Assembly (NCBI GenBank): GCA_002633025.1
Contig: NMRB01000357.1
Span: 302,516 to 366,515, forward strand
Length of the DNA stretch: 64,000 bases
Reading direction: 5' to 3'
Source: Notospermus geniculatus
Lineage: Eukaryota; Nemertea; Pilidiophora; Heteronemertea; Lineidae
A program made the position numbers and the translations under genes. Positions 21,696 through 30,432 of the stretch are shown here, one piece after another (position 1 is the first letter of the stretch; every line of letters begins with the position of its first letter). The notes beneath the pieces were generated by a model that saw only the letters and a list, made by a program, of their open reading frames with translations, ran no database searches and had not been told where the DNA came from.

Positions 21696-24600
21696 ACTGA
21701 AGGGTCCCGCATAATCGATGCCACAGCGAGCGAAAGCTCTATAATGGGGATGGTCGCTCGGAAGTCAGGTAAGGGCGCCATCAGCTGCTCTGCACGAACT
21801 TTGCGTCTGAGTTTGCATCCAAAACAAGCTAGTCCAAACCGCTTTACCTCTTCTCTTCCACGCACGATCCAATATTTGCAGCGGATATCCGCCAACAGGG
21901 CGTTCACTCCACGTGCATGAGCACCCTTCATGTGATAATGAGCGATGATCAACTCTGAAATTCGATGCTTATTTGGCAGAATGACAGGGTGTTTGGCATC
22001 ATACGGAAGGTCCGACTTCTGAAGGCGGCCTCCTACACGAAGAAGACCATCATCGTCCAAGATGGGCGCAAGTGGTCGCAATCTGCCACTGGCTGGCTTG
22101 CCTCCTTTTAGACAGGCCAGATCTTCTGCAAATCTGTCTTGTGAAGCTTTCTTCAACCAATAGATTTCAGCTTGAGCAAGTTCTTTGACTGTCAAGGGCT
22201 CTGGGGTTTCTCGCTTTTGTGTCCCTGCCGTGTTTTCAGCCTCGCACACCACGGGATTACCCACGTCAGCATGCTCAGCGTATTTTGGTAGCCTATGTTT
22301 CAGCTTCCTGACGAACCGAAAAACCCAGGCTGTGACTCTTCGTAGTCTCAACCAGCTGGGATATCTGTGAGGGTCGATTATGTCCTCTGCAACTTGGGCA
22401 TGGAATGTTGCTGCCGAACTCCTAGTTTCCGACGCAGCATCTTCAGTCAGCGAATTCACAGCACTGGTAGATGGCCACGATTCCTCCCCCTCGTGAAGGA
22501 ACTGAGGTCCTATGAACCATGGGCTCTCTGGTACCATTTCACTCAATGGCATCCCTCTTGTTCCGAGATCAGCTGGATTCAGGACTCCTGGCACGTGGTT
22601 CCACTGCGAGGGTAAGGTTTTCTCGTGCAAGATGGCCACACGATTTGCGACAAATGGCTTGTAATGGCGCGATTGTCCCTGGACCGAGTGAATCACATCT
22701 GTGCTATCAGTCCAGAACTTCAGCTTTGACTTCGGGCATGCGACATTCCTGGACACAACTCCTGCCAGGCGAGCTGCAACCACTGCCGCCATCAGTTCGA
22801 GGCGGGGAATACTGACCGTTCGTAATGGGGTGACCTTGAACTTAGCAGCTACCATGCTGACTTCCACTGCTCCATCGTTGTACTGGTACCTCAGGTAAGC
22901 CACTGCTCCATAAGCTTGGCATGATGCATCTGAGAAGGTGTGGAGTGTCATCTCGTCCACATCTTGAATGGGCCGACTGCGATAGCATCTTGGTATCTTC
23001 ACGTTTTCGGCCTGGCAGAGTTCCATTTCCCACCGTTTGAGACCTTCATGGATATCATCAGGTAGACTGTCGTCCCAGTCAATGCCTCTCAACCAACACT
23101 GCTGGAGCGCCATCTTTGGCCGAATGATGAACGGAGCCAGGAACTGGAACGGATCAAAAATGGTAGCGATTCTGCTCAAAAGCTGTCTCTTCGTAAGTAA
23201 CGGTTGTTCCATCTTGTTCAATAGGAAGGCAAATGAGTCTGAGGCAGCATTCCACTCGACTCCGAGGGCCTTCACACTAGGAAGTGAGGAATTCTCTAAG
23301 TTCACTCCTGACGCCCGTTGACTTTCATCAAGGTCTTCCAGCACTGCTAATCGATTGCTGCACCAGCGTCGAACTTCAAATCCTGCTGGACCAAGGACCA
23401 GCTGTGTCTCTCGTCGCAGCTGCAAAGCTTCTTCATCGTCCTCCATGCTGTCCATAATATCATCCACATAGAGGGACTCAAGTACAACCTCCGACGCCTC
23501 CGGGTACTGCTGTTGCATCACGTAGGCTTGGTGTCTGGTGACGTATTGAGCTAGAAATGGAGAGGCTGCATCCCCAAAAACCAATCTGGTGGCTTCATAC
23601 ACTTCTACTGGAGCTGTCTCATCTAAACCTCTCCACAGCAGGCGATGGAATCTGCGGTCACATTCTGCTAAGCTCACTTGGTTAAACATTTCTCTGATGT
23701 CGCCTATCAGAGCAACAGGTTTCAGCCGAAATTTCAGCAATATCTCTAGGATGTCTTTTTGCAACTTGGGACCGGGATACATCTTCTGGTTCAAGCTGAT
23801 GCCTTCATACTGGGCTGCACCGTCGTAGACTATACGGACTTTGGTGGTAGCTTTATCCTCCCGGATCACGGCAAAATGTGGAAGGTACCATCCAGGCTCT
23901 GCAGCTCTCTCCGGTGAGACTTTGGCAATGTAACCCTTGGCAACATTGGCTTCCCATGCGGCCTTGTACCTCTCAGCCACTTCTGGTCTCTTCCGGAGGC
24001 TGGCCTCCAAGTTCCGGAGTCTTTTTTCCGCGACGAGACGGTTGTCAGGCAAGCTGTTTGGATCTTCCTTCCATGGTATGGCAACCTCATATCTATCTGG
24101 AAGTTTGTGAAGAGAATTCTCGGTCATCTCGATCACGCGTTTCTCTTCTGGGGTATGAGTAGTGGTACTATCATCCTCTCCAAGGAGGTCCTGGTCCCAC
24201 ATCTTCCTCAACGAATCATCTGTGGACTCTTCTCGAGCACTGTGGTAGAAAGAAAATGCAAAACTGCAATGGTGCTCTGGGTTGACAACAGGTACTGGGC
24301 CAATGCATGTCCAACCAAGAGGGGTGCGGCGAGCAATCGGCTCTCCTGGTTTTCCAATCCGCTCTTCTAATGACACTCCCAGTTCCGGGTAATCTGAGCC
24401 AATCAAAAGATCAACTGTCTTTCTGCCAGACGCTGTAGGGAACTTGAGATCTGCTAAGTGTGGGAATTGGCCTTTGTGCTGATTCCAATTTGCTACAGGC
24501 AAGCGACGACACAGGTCCCGCATAGTCCATAGCTTCATCTTCCTGACGGTGTTCCCATCCACACTCTCCACGGGAAGCTCCACCTTCTGGGTATCTAGGG

Positions 24601-26449
24601 TCGTCATATCAGCAATGGTAGAGATCTTCAGCACGTCTCCAACACCGGATATGCCCAACGCGGTAACCACATCCTCCCGGACATAGGATGTGTCTGAACC
24701 TTCGTCCAATAGTGCATTGACGAGTACTCGCTTCCCTTCTTTGCCAACCAACCACACCGGGGTAGTACGAAGGGCAACTTGAGTGGGCACACACCTGTTA
24801 TTGCCATTACCAAAGGCACTGTTTGCTTGGGGCTCTGCCTTTCCAGTGCTTGATTCTGTTCTATCATTGGCTTTTTCATTACATGTACCTTTCTGCTGCG
24901 TCTCATGGAGATGAAAGTGGTGATTCTTCGGGCAACCATTCACGTTACACTTAGTGGTGCGTCGGCAATCTTTCCCTCTGTGGTTGCCTCCCAGGCATCT
25001 ATAGCATAACCTTTTCTCTCTAGCTAACTCCCAACGCCTCGTAGTGCTGGCAGCTTTCCAGGAAGGACATTCCACTATCTTATGATTTCCTTGGCAGATA
25101 TAACACTTGATATCACCATCGCTTGTGGCAGCGTTGCTGTTCGCCTTCTTCTCAAAGGGTTTCTTCTTCCCATTGGACCTCTGTTGCCCCTGTTGGCTGG
25201 GCTTCTTTGGGCGAGGTTGAGCCTCATTTTCTGGCTTGCCGACACCAAAAATTGGGTCATTCAACTCTCTAGCGGCCTTCTGCAGAAAAGTGACGAGATC
25301 TTCAATTCCGGGGTATTTCCCTGACTGATCAAGCTTGTTAACTGCTTGCGTACGCCACCGGTTCTGTAAATGCAGTGGGAGTCTCCCCACAATTTGAGCG
25401 ACCCTCGATCTGGTGTCAATCTCCTCAATTTTCTTCATAGCTCGCAGTGTCTCACTACAGCTTGAGACCTGGTCAGCAAAATTCTGTAGCTCGGACGCAT
25501 CATATGCCTTAACTTGTGGGCCATCTATCACTTCTCTGACGCATGCCTCTGAGACCTGGTACTCATTGCCAAATCGCTGTCGCAGCAACTGGAGGGCTCG
25601 AGTATAACCCTCGCTGGGTTCCATCAGTGCACATGGTTGTATAACGGCTGCAGCCTTACCAGTGCAATGCTCAAGCAAGCAGTTGAGTTTCGAACCGTCA
25701 TCGACTGAGGTGTCACCCACAGTGCTATCAAATCTGCGCATGAAGATCCAAAATTGCTTGGGATCACCAGAGAATTTTGTCATGGTGGTCCGAGGGAGGG
25801 CCATTGTGTCGACCAACTTCTGTTGCCACCCTTGTAACGAGCTCGCTGAGCTTTCGTTGAACGTCTTCTGGCTTTGTTCAGCTGGCGGATTGGTGTGCAT
25901 AACCTGAGCCTGAGCTGCGATTCCTGGCATAAAGTTTGCTGCCTGAGGATTCAATGTGGGGTGAGACACGTGCCGTGGTGCATCCCTCTGATCAGCGGGA
26001 GTACTGCTAGCTACAGGTATGACAGGGCTCTCCTGCAACTGAGGGCAACTGGTGGGGTGCATGGGCTCCTGATTCGGTTGTGCCCCTTGAAGTGGAGGTT
26101 GACTTGTGACTCCACTCTCGATATGTCGTGGTGGTAAAAGTCTCTGCTGCCTCCACCTAACCGCTGCCTGCAGCTCATCCAGCTCCCTTCTCGTTTTTTC
26201 TAACTCCTCCTCCATCAGGAGGAAATACTCTCTAGTGGCTACATCACTCAGTAACTTCAACTGTCTTGCCCCGCCATCGGCAGGCGTTTTTTCGAATGAC
26301 CCGTTCTGGTTCGAAGGTGACCCTCTTTGGTCCGCAAGTGACCCTCCCTGGTCCGAATTAGATGACCCTTCCTGGTCCTCATTCATTTTTTCAGAGACTC
26401 GAGTGAAGTCCATGCTGAAGTAATGCAGAGTTCCACTAGCTGCGTTCAT
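21692..26449 (-). CDS. BEL/Pao Gag-Pol polyprotein (Gag, protease, RT, RNase H, integrase zinc domain)
   Basis: One 1585-codon frame. After a low-complexity acidic/Gln-rich N-terminus comes the Gag region (about 190-420). Zinc knuckles follow near 450-500 (CYICQGNHKIVEC and CYRCLGGNHRGKDC). The retroviral-type aspartic protease is near 580 (LLDEGSDTSYV), the reverse transcriptase has YVDD near 990, RNase H is at about 1170 (FSDASCQAYGAVAYL), and the histidine/cysteine integrase zinc domain is near 1500 (HYHMKGAHARG, CFGCK). The order and the variant protease motif are those of the BEL/Pao superfamily. The frame runs out just before the integrase core, where the neighbouring ORF continues in another frame. 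It starts 155 bp after the SGNH ORF and in a different frame from it. Confidence 0.95.
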   Translation of the reverse strand: MNAASGTLHYFSMDFTRVSEKMNEDQEGSSNSDQGGSLADQRGSPSNQNGSFEKTPADGGARQLKLLSDVATREYFLLMEEELEKTRRELDELQAAVRWRQQRLLPPRHIESGVTSQPPLQGAQPNQEPMHPTSCPQLQESPVIPVASSTPADQRDAPRHVSHPTLNPQAANFMPGIAAQAQVMHTNPPAEQSQKTFNESSASSLQGWQQKLVDTMALPRTTMTKFSGDPKQFWIFMRRFDSTVGDTSVDDGSKLNCLLEHCTGKAAAVIQPCALMEPSEGYTRALQLLRQRFGNEYQVSEACVREVIDGPQVKAYDASELQNFADQVSSCSETLRAMKKIEEIDTRSRVAQIVGRLPLHLQNRWRTQAVNKLDQSGKYPGIEDLVTFLQKAARELNDPIFGVGKPENEAQPRPKKPSQQGQQRSNGKKKPFEKKANSNAATSDGDIKCYICQGNHKIVECPSWKAASTTRRWELAREKRLCYRCLGGNHRGKDCRRTTKCNVNGCPKNHHFHLHETQQKGTCNEKANDRTESSTGKAEPQANSAFGNGNNRCVPTQVALRTTPVWLVGKEGKRVLVNALLDEGSDTSYVREDVVTALGISGVGDVLKISTIADMTTLDTQKVELPVESVDGNTVRKMKLWTMRDLCRRLPVANWNQHKGQFPHLADLKFPTASGRKTVDLLIGSDYPELGVSLEERIGKPGEPIARRTPLGWTCIGPVPVVNPEHHCSFAFSFYHSAREESTDDSLRKMWDQDLLGEDDSTTTHTPEEKRVIEMTENSLHKLPDRYEVAIPWKEDPNSLPDNRLVAEKRLRNLEASLRKRPEVAERYKAAWEANVAKGYIAKVSPERAAEPGWYLPHFAVIREDKATTKVRIVYDGAAQYEGISLNQKMYPGPKLQKDILEILLKFRLKPVALIGDIREMFNQVSLAECDRRFHRLLWRGLDETAPVEVYEATRLVFGDAASPFLAQYVTRHQAYVMQQQYPEASEVVLESLYVDDIMDSMEDDEEALQLRRETQLVLGPAGFEVRRWCSNRLAVLEDLDESQRASGVNLENSSLPSVKALGVEWNAASDSFAFLLNKMEQPLLTKRQLLSRIATIFDPFQFLAPFIIRPKMALQQCWLRGIDWDDSLPDDIHEGLKRWEMELCQAENVKIPRCYRSRPIQDVDEMTLHTFSDASCQAYGAVAYLRYQYNDGAVEVSMVAAKFKVTPLRTVSIPRLELMAAVVAARLAGVVSRNVACPKSKLKFWTDSTDVIHSVQGQSRHYKPFVANRVAILHEKTLPSQWNHVPGVLNPADLGTRGMPLSEMVPESPWFIGPQFLHEGEESWPSTSAVNSLTEDAASETRSSAATFHAQVAEDIIDPHRYPSWLRLRRVTAWVFRFVRKLKHRLPKYAEHADVGNPVVCEAENTAGTQKRETPEPLTVKELAQAEIYWLKKASQDRFAEDLACLKGGKPASGRLRPLAPILDDDGLLRVGGRLQKSDLPYDAKHPVILPNKHRISELIIAHYHMKGAHARGVNALLADIRCKYWIVRGREEVKRFGLACFGCKLRRKVRAEQLMAPLPDFRATIPIIELSLAVASIMRDPSV

Positions 26450-26603
26450 AAAATCTCTAGAACATACGGGATGACCCCTGAAAGTCCTAGTCTGACCTAA
26501 GCTTTTTTACTTTTTATTTAGGACACACGGGATGACCCCTGATTGTCCTATTTTAGTCTGTCTTTAAATTTCTCTATTCGGATCTAGACACATGGGATGA
26601 CCC
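26450..26603 (-). promoter_or_regulatory. Inter-ORF spacer with three copies of AGGGGTCATCCC
   Basis: On the element strand the motif (C/T)AGGGGTCATCCC occurs at 26605-26594 (overlapping the SGNH stop codon), 26540-26529 and 26479-26468 (19 bases before the gag ATG). A fourth copy (27375-27364) ends just before the SGNH ATG. The two spacer copies are followed by CGTRTGT. This could be an acceptor for a spliced or otherwise processed subgenomic RNA, a protein-binding site, or a structural repeat. Its role is not known to me. Confidence 0.7.
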
Positions 26604-27359
26604 CTAGTGCATCTCAGTGATTTCTCGAATTATCCTAATAATCTCCGTAGCCCAGCCCTCTGCAGTCTCTGGCTTAGGGTGAACACCGTCCCTGTCTAAT
26701 CGATTAAACCTAGCCCCTTGAAAAGCTGTCTCACCACCGTACTTTCTGTACCTAGCCACGGTTCGATGAAGTTGCGGAGTGAATCTGTTCTGTAGGCAAC
26801 TTCGGTGTGTAAGTTCTTCGTTCAACCAAAGGAAGATACTTTCCTCCCCTTTGTCGATGTTCAGCCTAGGTGGCACTGTGCACCATATCACAGTATTCTT
26901 TCCATCCACAGACGCGATATACTCTTCAATAGCTTCAATCTCCCGACTGATTTCTTCACGCTTGATTGAGTGAAAAATATCTATTTGCTCTTCTGTGAGG
27001 CTGGGACGTCTCTTGGTGCGGTCACACTTCGGGAAACAGTCGTTGCTTCCAGCACACAGGATAAAAATACGAGGTCCTGATGCATGAGTCTTCAAATATG
27101 AGCGAATGTCCAACCTAACCTGAGCTAATTTTGCCCCACCGGCGTGACCATGTACATGACAATGTTCAACAAGTTCGCACTCCTCTAACTTTGGTTTACC
27201 AAGCCTCAAGAGTGAATCACTAAAGATTACTGCTTTTCTGGTGGGCGTTTTGATCACGACTTTCCGAGGGGGCTCAAACTCAACGTCACTTTCAGATTCA
27301 CTACTGCTAGAATCTTCTGCCACCGTACGCTCTAACTTCCGAAATTTTACACGCGGCAT
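26604..27359 (-). CDS. SGNH/GDSL-type hydrolase ORF carried by the BEL/Pao element
   Basis: A 251-codon ORF upstream of gag in the same orientation. After a basic/serine-acidic N-terminus (residues 1-40) it shows all SGNH blocks in order. Block I is VIFSDSLLR with the candidate catalytic Ser49 (family usual GDSL). A Gly-Gly at 74-75 (HGHAGGAK) is the candidate second block, and block III is CAGSNDCF with Asn106. Block V is DGVHP with Asp224 and His227. The length (about 200 residues of fold) is normal for a single-domain SGNH esterase/lipase. No signal peptide or membrane segment is visible, so it would act inside the cell. The substrate is unknown. Esterase domains are known in ORF1 of CR1-type LINEs; I do not know of this arrangement in BEL/Pao. 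The ATG directly follows an AGGGGTCATCCC motif, and a partial second copy at 28319-28723 keeps the same start. Confidence 0.85.
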   Translation of the reverse strand: MPRVKFRKLERTVAEDSSSSESESDVEFEPPRKVVIKTPTRKAVIFSDSLLRLGKPKLEECELVEHCHVHGHAGGAKLAQVRLDIRSYLKTHASGPRIFILCAGSNDCFPKCDRTKRRPSLTEEQIDIFHSIKREEISREIEAIEEYIASVDGKNTVIWCTVPPRLNIDKGEESIFLWLNEELTHRSCLQNRFTPQLHRTVARYRKYGGETAFQGARFNRLDRDGVHPKPETAEGWATEIIRIIREITEMH

Positions 27360-27611
27360 GCCTGGGATGACCCCTAGAACAGCCAGCTAGACCTTAAGCA
27401 AACATTCTTACCGTAGAATCGTACAGATCGACAGAAAACACACGAAAACTGGTCGTACACAAGCCGCCACGCCCTTCACATACGCTATGTATTGTACAAT
27501 GCACTGATGTACACGAAACGAACACTGCGCACGTGGCCGTGGGCCTAGGCCTGGACGACACGGCGATCGCAATGGGAAAATCCCTATTTACGATGCGATA
27601 TTCGGGGAATT

Positions 27612-27629
27612 ATCCGGCTCGAAGGACCA
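27612..27629 (-). promoter_or_regulatory. Primer-binding site, tRNA-Tyr type
   Basis: On the element strand TGGTCCTTCGAGCCGGAT lies four bases inside the 5' LTR. Its complement ends CCGGCTCGAAGGA-CCA, which is the 3' end of animal tRNA-Tyr (acceptor stem pairing with CCTTCGA). This fixes the LTR boundary and the element's direction. Confidence 0.85.
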
Positions 27630-27633
27630 TTTG

Positions 27634-27870
27634 TGTATTGACGAATCACTATTCATATGTTTCGATCGGAATTGACTGTATTAAATAACGAAAAACACGG
27701 AAAATTGTCAACAAAATTCGCTCGGCGATTCACGCTCTGTCGCTTTATTAATTCACCCACGCTATTCATAGGTGGCGCATTCGCGCCCTTCACAGTCATT
27801 GTGCTACGTCATGCAAATTATGCTACGTCATGCAAATTAAACCTATCACCAACGGGCAATCGCCCCAACA
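27634..27870 (-). repeat. 5' LTR of the BEL/Pao element (237 bp)
   Basis: TG...CA bounded and matching 19927-20163. Near its upstream end are two direct copies of GCTACGTCATGCAAATTA, combining a CRE-like TACGTCA with an octamer ATGCAAAT (27802-27838), plausible promoter elements. By hand count it is more similar to the LTR at 28998-29234 than to its partner at 19927. Confidence 0.9.
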
Positions 27871-28318
27871 CGGATAGAGAACCAGTGAGTGAGTGTTCAC
27901 AACTTGGACGTCCAGCTCCTTTAAAGTCGTTCGCTATCTTTGATCCCGAACTCACTCGCAACGATGCTATCCAAGAAGCAAACATAACAGTAAGAATGAA
28001 GAAATTTTAAATTAAACAGGAACGCTCTAATTCATATTGGACTTTGAACCTCATGAATTTCTTCTATTGCAGAACCTGGCCAGTCATTACACCTTGGATG
28101 TTGACGTTATAGTGGGGTTCACCATGTCATCCCGTAGGAATTCAATGCCCAAATTGAGATAAAGGTATTTTTTGCTTCTGTTGGACACAAGGTTCATGAA
28201 AATGGACGGTAACAATTTTTCCGACCACCCTAAGGGGGTCATTTGACCCCTTTTTGACCTTGACCCCCCTTATACAGGAATCGTCATATCTCTGGAACGG
28301 CAGCACGTATTGAGATGA
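27871..28318. other. Sequence between the full-length and the truncated BEL/Pao copies
   Basis: No gene recognised. It includes a GGGGTCATTTGACCCC near-palindrome followed by TGACCTTGACCCCCC (28226-28268). Confidence 0.4.
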
Positions 28319-28723
28319 TCACCGACTGATTTCTTCACGCTTGATTGAGTGAAAAATATCTATTTGCTCTTCTGTGAGGCTGGGACGTCTCTCGGTGCGG
28401 TCACACTTCGGGAAACAGTCATTGCTTCCAGCGCACAGGATAAAAATACGAGGCCCTGATGCATGAGTTTTCAAATATGAGCGAATATCCAACCTAACCT
28501 GAGCTAATTTTGCCCCACCATGTACATGACAATGTTCGACAAGTTCGCACTCCTCTAACTTTGGTTTGCAACGCCTCAAGAGTGAATCACTAAAAATTAC
28601 CGCTTTTCTGGTGGGCGTTTTGATCACCACTTTTCGAGGGGGGTCAAGGTCACTTTCAGATTCACTGCTGCTGGAATCTTCTGCCACCGTACACTCTACT
28701 TTCCGAAATTTTACACGCGGCAT
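28319..28723 (-). pseudogene. Truncated SGNH-hydrolase ORF of a second BEL/Pao copy
   Basis: 134 codons matching the first half of the ORF at 26604-27359, with the same start and an AGGGGTCATCCC motif immediately upstream (28739-28728). It keeps FSDSLLR, the Gly-Gly and AGSNDC but is cut at 28319, before the block with Asp and His, so it cannot form the full active site. In-frame length changes (EF and HA residues missing) and many third-position changes suggest time under some coding constraint before truncation. Confidence 0.8.
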
Positions 28724-29234
28724 GCCTGGGATGACCCCTAGAACAGCCAGCTAGACTTTAAGCGAACATTACCGCCGTAGAATCGGCAGAAACACGAGAA
28801 AAGACACGAAACTTTGGTCGGGACACAGGCCGCCACGCCCTCACATACGCTACGTACAATGCACTGACTGATGTACACGAAAGGAACACTGCGCACGTGG
28901 CCGTGGGCCTAGGCCTGGACGACACGGCGATCGCAATGGGAAAATCCCTATTTACGATGCGAAATTCGGGGACTTATCCGGCTCGAAGGACCATTTGTGT
29001 ATTGACGAATCACTATTCATATGTTTCGATCGGAATTGACTGTATTAAATAACGAAAAACACGGAAAATTGTCAACAAAATTCGCACGGCGGTTCACGCT
29101 CTGTCGTTTTATTAATTCACCCACGCTATCCATAGGCGGCGCATTCGCGCCCTTCACAGTCATTGTGCTACGTCATGCAAATTATGCTACGTCATGCAAA
29201 TTAAACCTATCACCAACGGGCAATCGCCCCAACA
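28319..29234 (-). mobile_element. Truncated BEL/Pao element: 5' LTR, primer site and partial SGNH ORF
   Basis: The LTR at 28998-29234 (237 bp), the primer-binding site at 28976-28993 identical to that of the neighbour, the leader and the first half of the SGNH ORF are present. Everything downstream is missing. It has the same strand as the full-length element 450 bp away. Confidence 0.85.
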
Positions 29235-29373
29235 GCAAGCTATGCGTCTGTTGGTCGATTTTGGTGCACATGTAGGCCTAAACCTTGATCGGTGATGCTA
29301 AAATTGTTCTGCTGTATTCAATCATTCGTTTGAGCAAGGTAGTCAGTCCGCGTGGCCATTCCACGCCGCCAAT

Positions 29374-29463
29374 TCGCGCCATTCACAGTCATTGTGCTAC
29401 GTCATGCAAATTATGCTACGTCATACAAATTAAACCTATCACCAATGGGCATTCGCCCCAACA
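29374..29463 (-). repeat. LTR fragment of the BEL/Pao family
   Basis: About 90 bp matching the upstream end of the LTR (both GCTACGTCAT units, ending GCCCCAACA). The second octamer is changed to ATACAAAT, as in the 3' LTR at 19927-20163. The rest of the LTR is absent. Confidence 0.8.
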
Positions 29464-29859
29464 GTGCCCTACGATACATAAGGACCCATCACCCAAGCAC
29501 ATCCATTGAAAATGACACTGACTGCGTAAATGACAATATTGAATTTAAAACTACATGTACTGGTACGACAAGAACTGACGTGATAAAATTGTTGAGAAAT
29601 ATTGTGCGGCAGCGCTTTAACCACGAGGCAATCTTTAACCATATGGACTCCACTACTACATACAAGTTACAGGTACTTAATCGTCCTTTGGTGCCATGAG
29701 TTGCAGAGACTGCATTGAACAAGTAAAAAATATCACGAATTTGACCGTGGACTTGCACAGAAGGCCCTCTTTCAATTCATGTATGAACTTCAAGACAGAC
29801 ATGGACATCAAAAACAACAATATTGCAAAATTATTCACTATAAGATTTAACAATCTTAC
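29464..29859. other. Gene-free stretch downstream of the last visible G6PD exon
   Basis: The terminal G6PD exon should lie on this side, but I could not find its sequence here or further left in the window. A 65-codon open stretch on the plus strand (29500-29699) has no homology that I recognise. Confidence 0.4.
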
Positions 29860-30029
29860 CTGCCGTAAACATAAGTGGCCGGTTTAGTTTTCTCTTTTTC
29901 GATCTGGTGTAGGACGGGGGTAAAGATTCTCCATGCTTCCTTCAACTCGTCACTGCGCACGAATGATGCCTGGCTTCCACAGAACACGTCCAGAATGAGA
30001 CGTTCATACGCTTCAGGCATACGAACATT
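29860..30029 (-). CDS. G6PD: Glucose-6-phosphate dehydrogenase, penultimate coding exon
   Basis: 170 bp, preceded by TTTCAG and followed by GTAAGATT. It encodes [20 protein letters not shown] and onward through [22 protein letters not shown], part of the C-terminal beta+alpha domain near the dimer interface. Its start joins in phase with an exon ending in RYQ. A final exon of about 30 codons is expected but not found. Confidence 0.9.
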
Positions 30030-30217
30030 CTGAAAGTAATGGAAATGAAGTCTTTGGCTATAAATTTTCCGAACGCTCGTGAATCCATGGATTACTCATG
30101 GGTTGTAGACTAACATTCCAAGTTGCCCAATATCGTAAAAGAGCCAATAATGAGCCACATTGTGCAGAGCTCACAGCTCTTGAATGAAATATTTATTTTG
30201 AAATTTAAGAAACTTGC

Positions 30218-30331
30218 CTGGTATCTGCTGCCATATGTTAAATCAAGTTCAGTCTCTTCAGCATTGAAGGACATTCCAGGTCTCTTGATCATCATTTTGA
30301 CGTAGACAGCCTCGCCGGGCTGGACTCGCAT
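30218..30331 (-). pseudogene. Partial duplicate of a G6PD exon (3' half)
   Basis: Encodes [20 protein letters not shown] to the exon end RYQ, followed by GCAAGT. Its 5' half is missing: it is joined directly to a fragment of the following exon (30335-30414). It repeats 31098-31212. With no splice acceptor in place it probably does not function as an exon here. Confidence 0.75.
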
Positions 30332-30334
30332 GAA

Positions 30335-30414
30335 TCACTGCGCACGAATGATGCCTGGCTTCCACAGAACACGTCGAGAATGAGACGTTCGTAGGCTTCA
30401 GGCATACGAACATT
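30335..30414 (-). pseudogene. Partial duplicate of the G6PD penultimate exon (5' part)
   Basis: Starts after TTTCAG with [20 protein letters not shown] and breaks off after FVRS, fused to the exon fragment at 30331. The order (next exon's start before the previous exon's end) is that of a tandem duplication junction. Confidence 0.8.
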
Positions 30415-30432
30415 CTGAAAGTAATGGAAATG

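Larger units (their letters stand above)
19927..27870 (-). mobile_element. BEL/Pao-type LTR retrotransposon with an extra SGNH-hydrolase ORF
   Basis: This is a 7.9-kb element on the minus strand. In its own order it has the 5' LTR (27870-27634), a primer-binding site, an untranslated leader, an SGNH-hydrolase ORF, a short spacer, a long gag-pol ORF and a frame-shifted integrase ORF. A 3' untranslated region, polypurine tract and 3' LTR (20163-19927) follow. A gag-protease-RT-RNase H-integrase order with a YVDD reverse transcriptase in one long ORF and no envelope-like ORF fits BEL/Pao. The bases flanking the two LTRs (GTAGCC left, CGGATA right) show no target-site duplication. One frame break in pol suggests this copy is inactive. 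Confidence 0.9.

Noticed and set aside
23866-26423. Several plus-strand ORFs of 60-105 codons
   Set aside because: All are antisense shadows of the gag-pol ORF.
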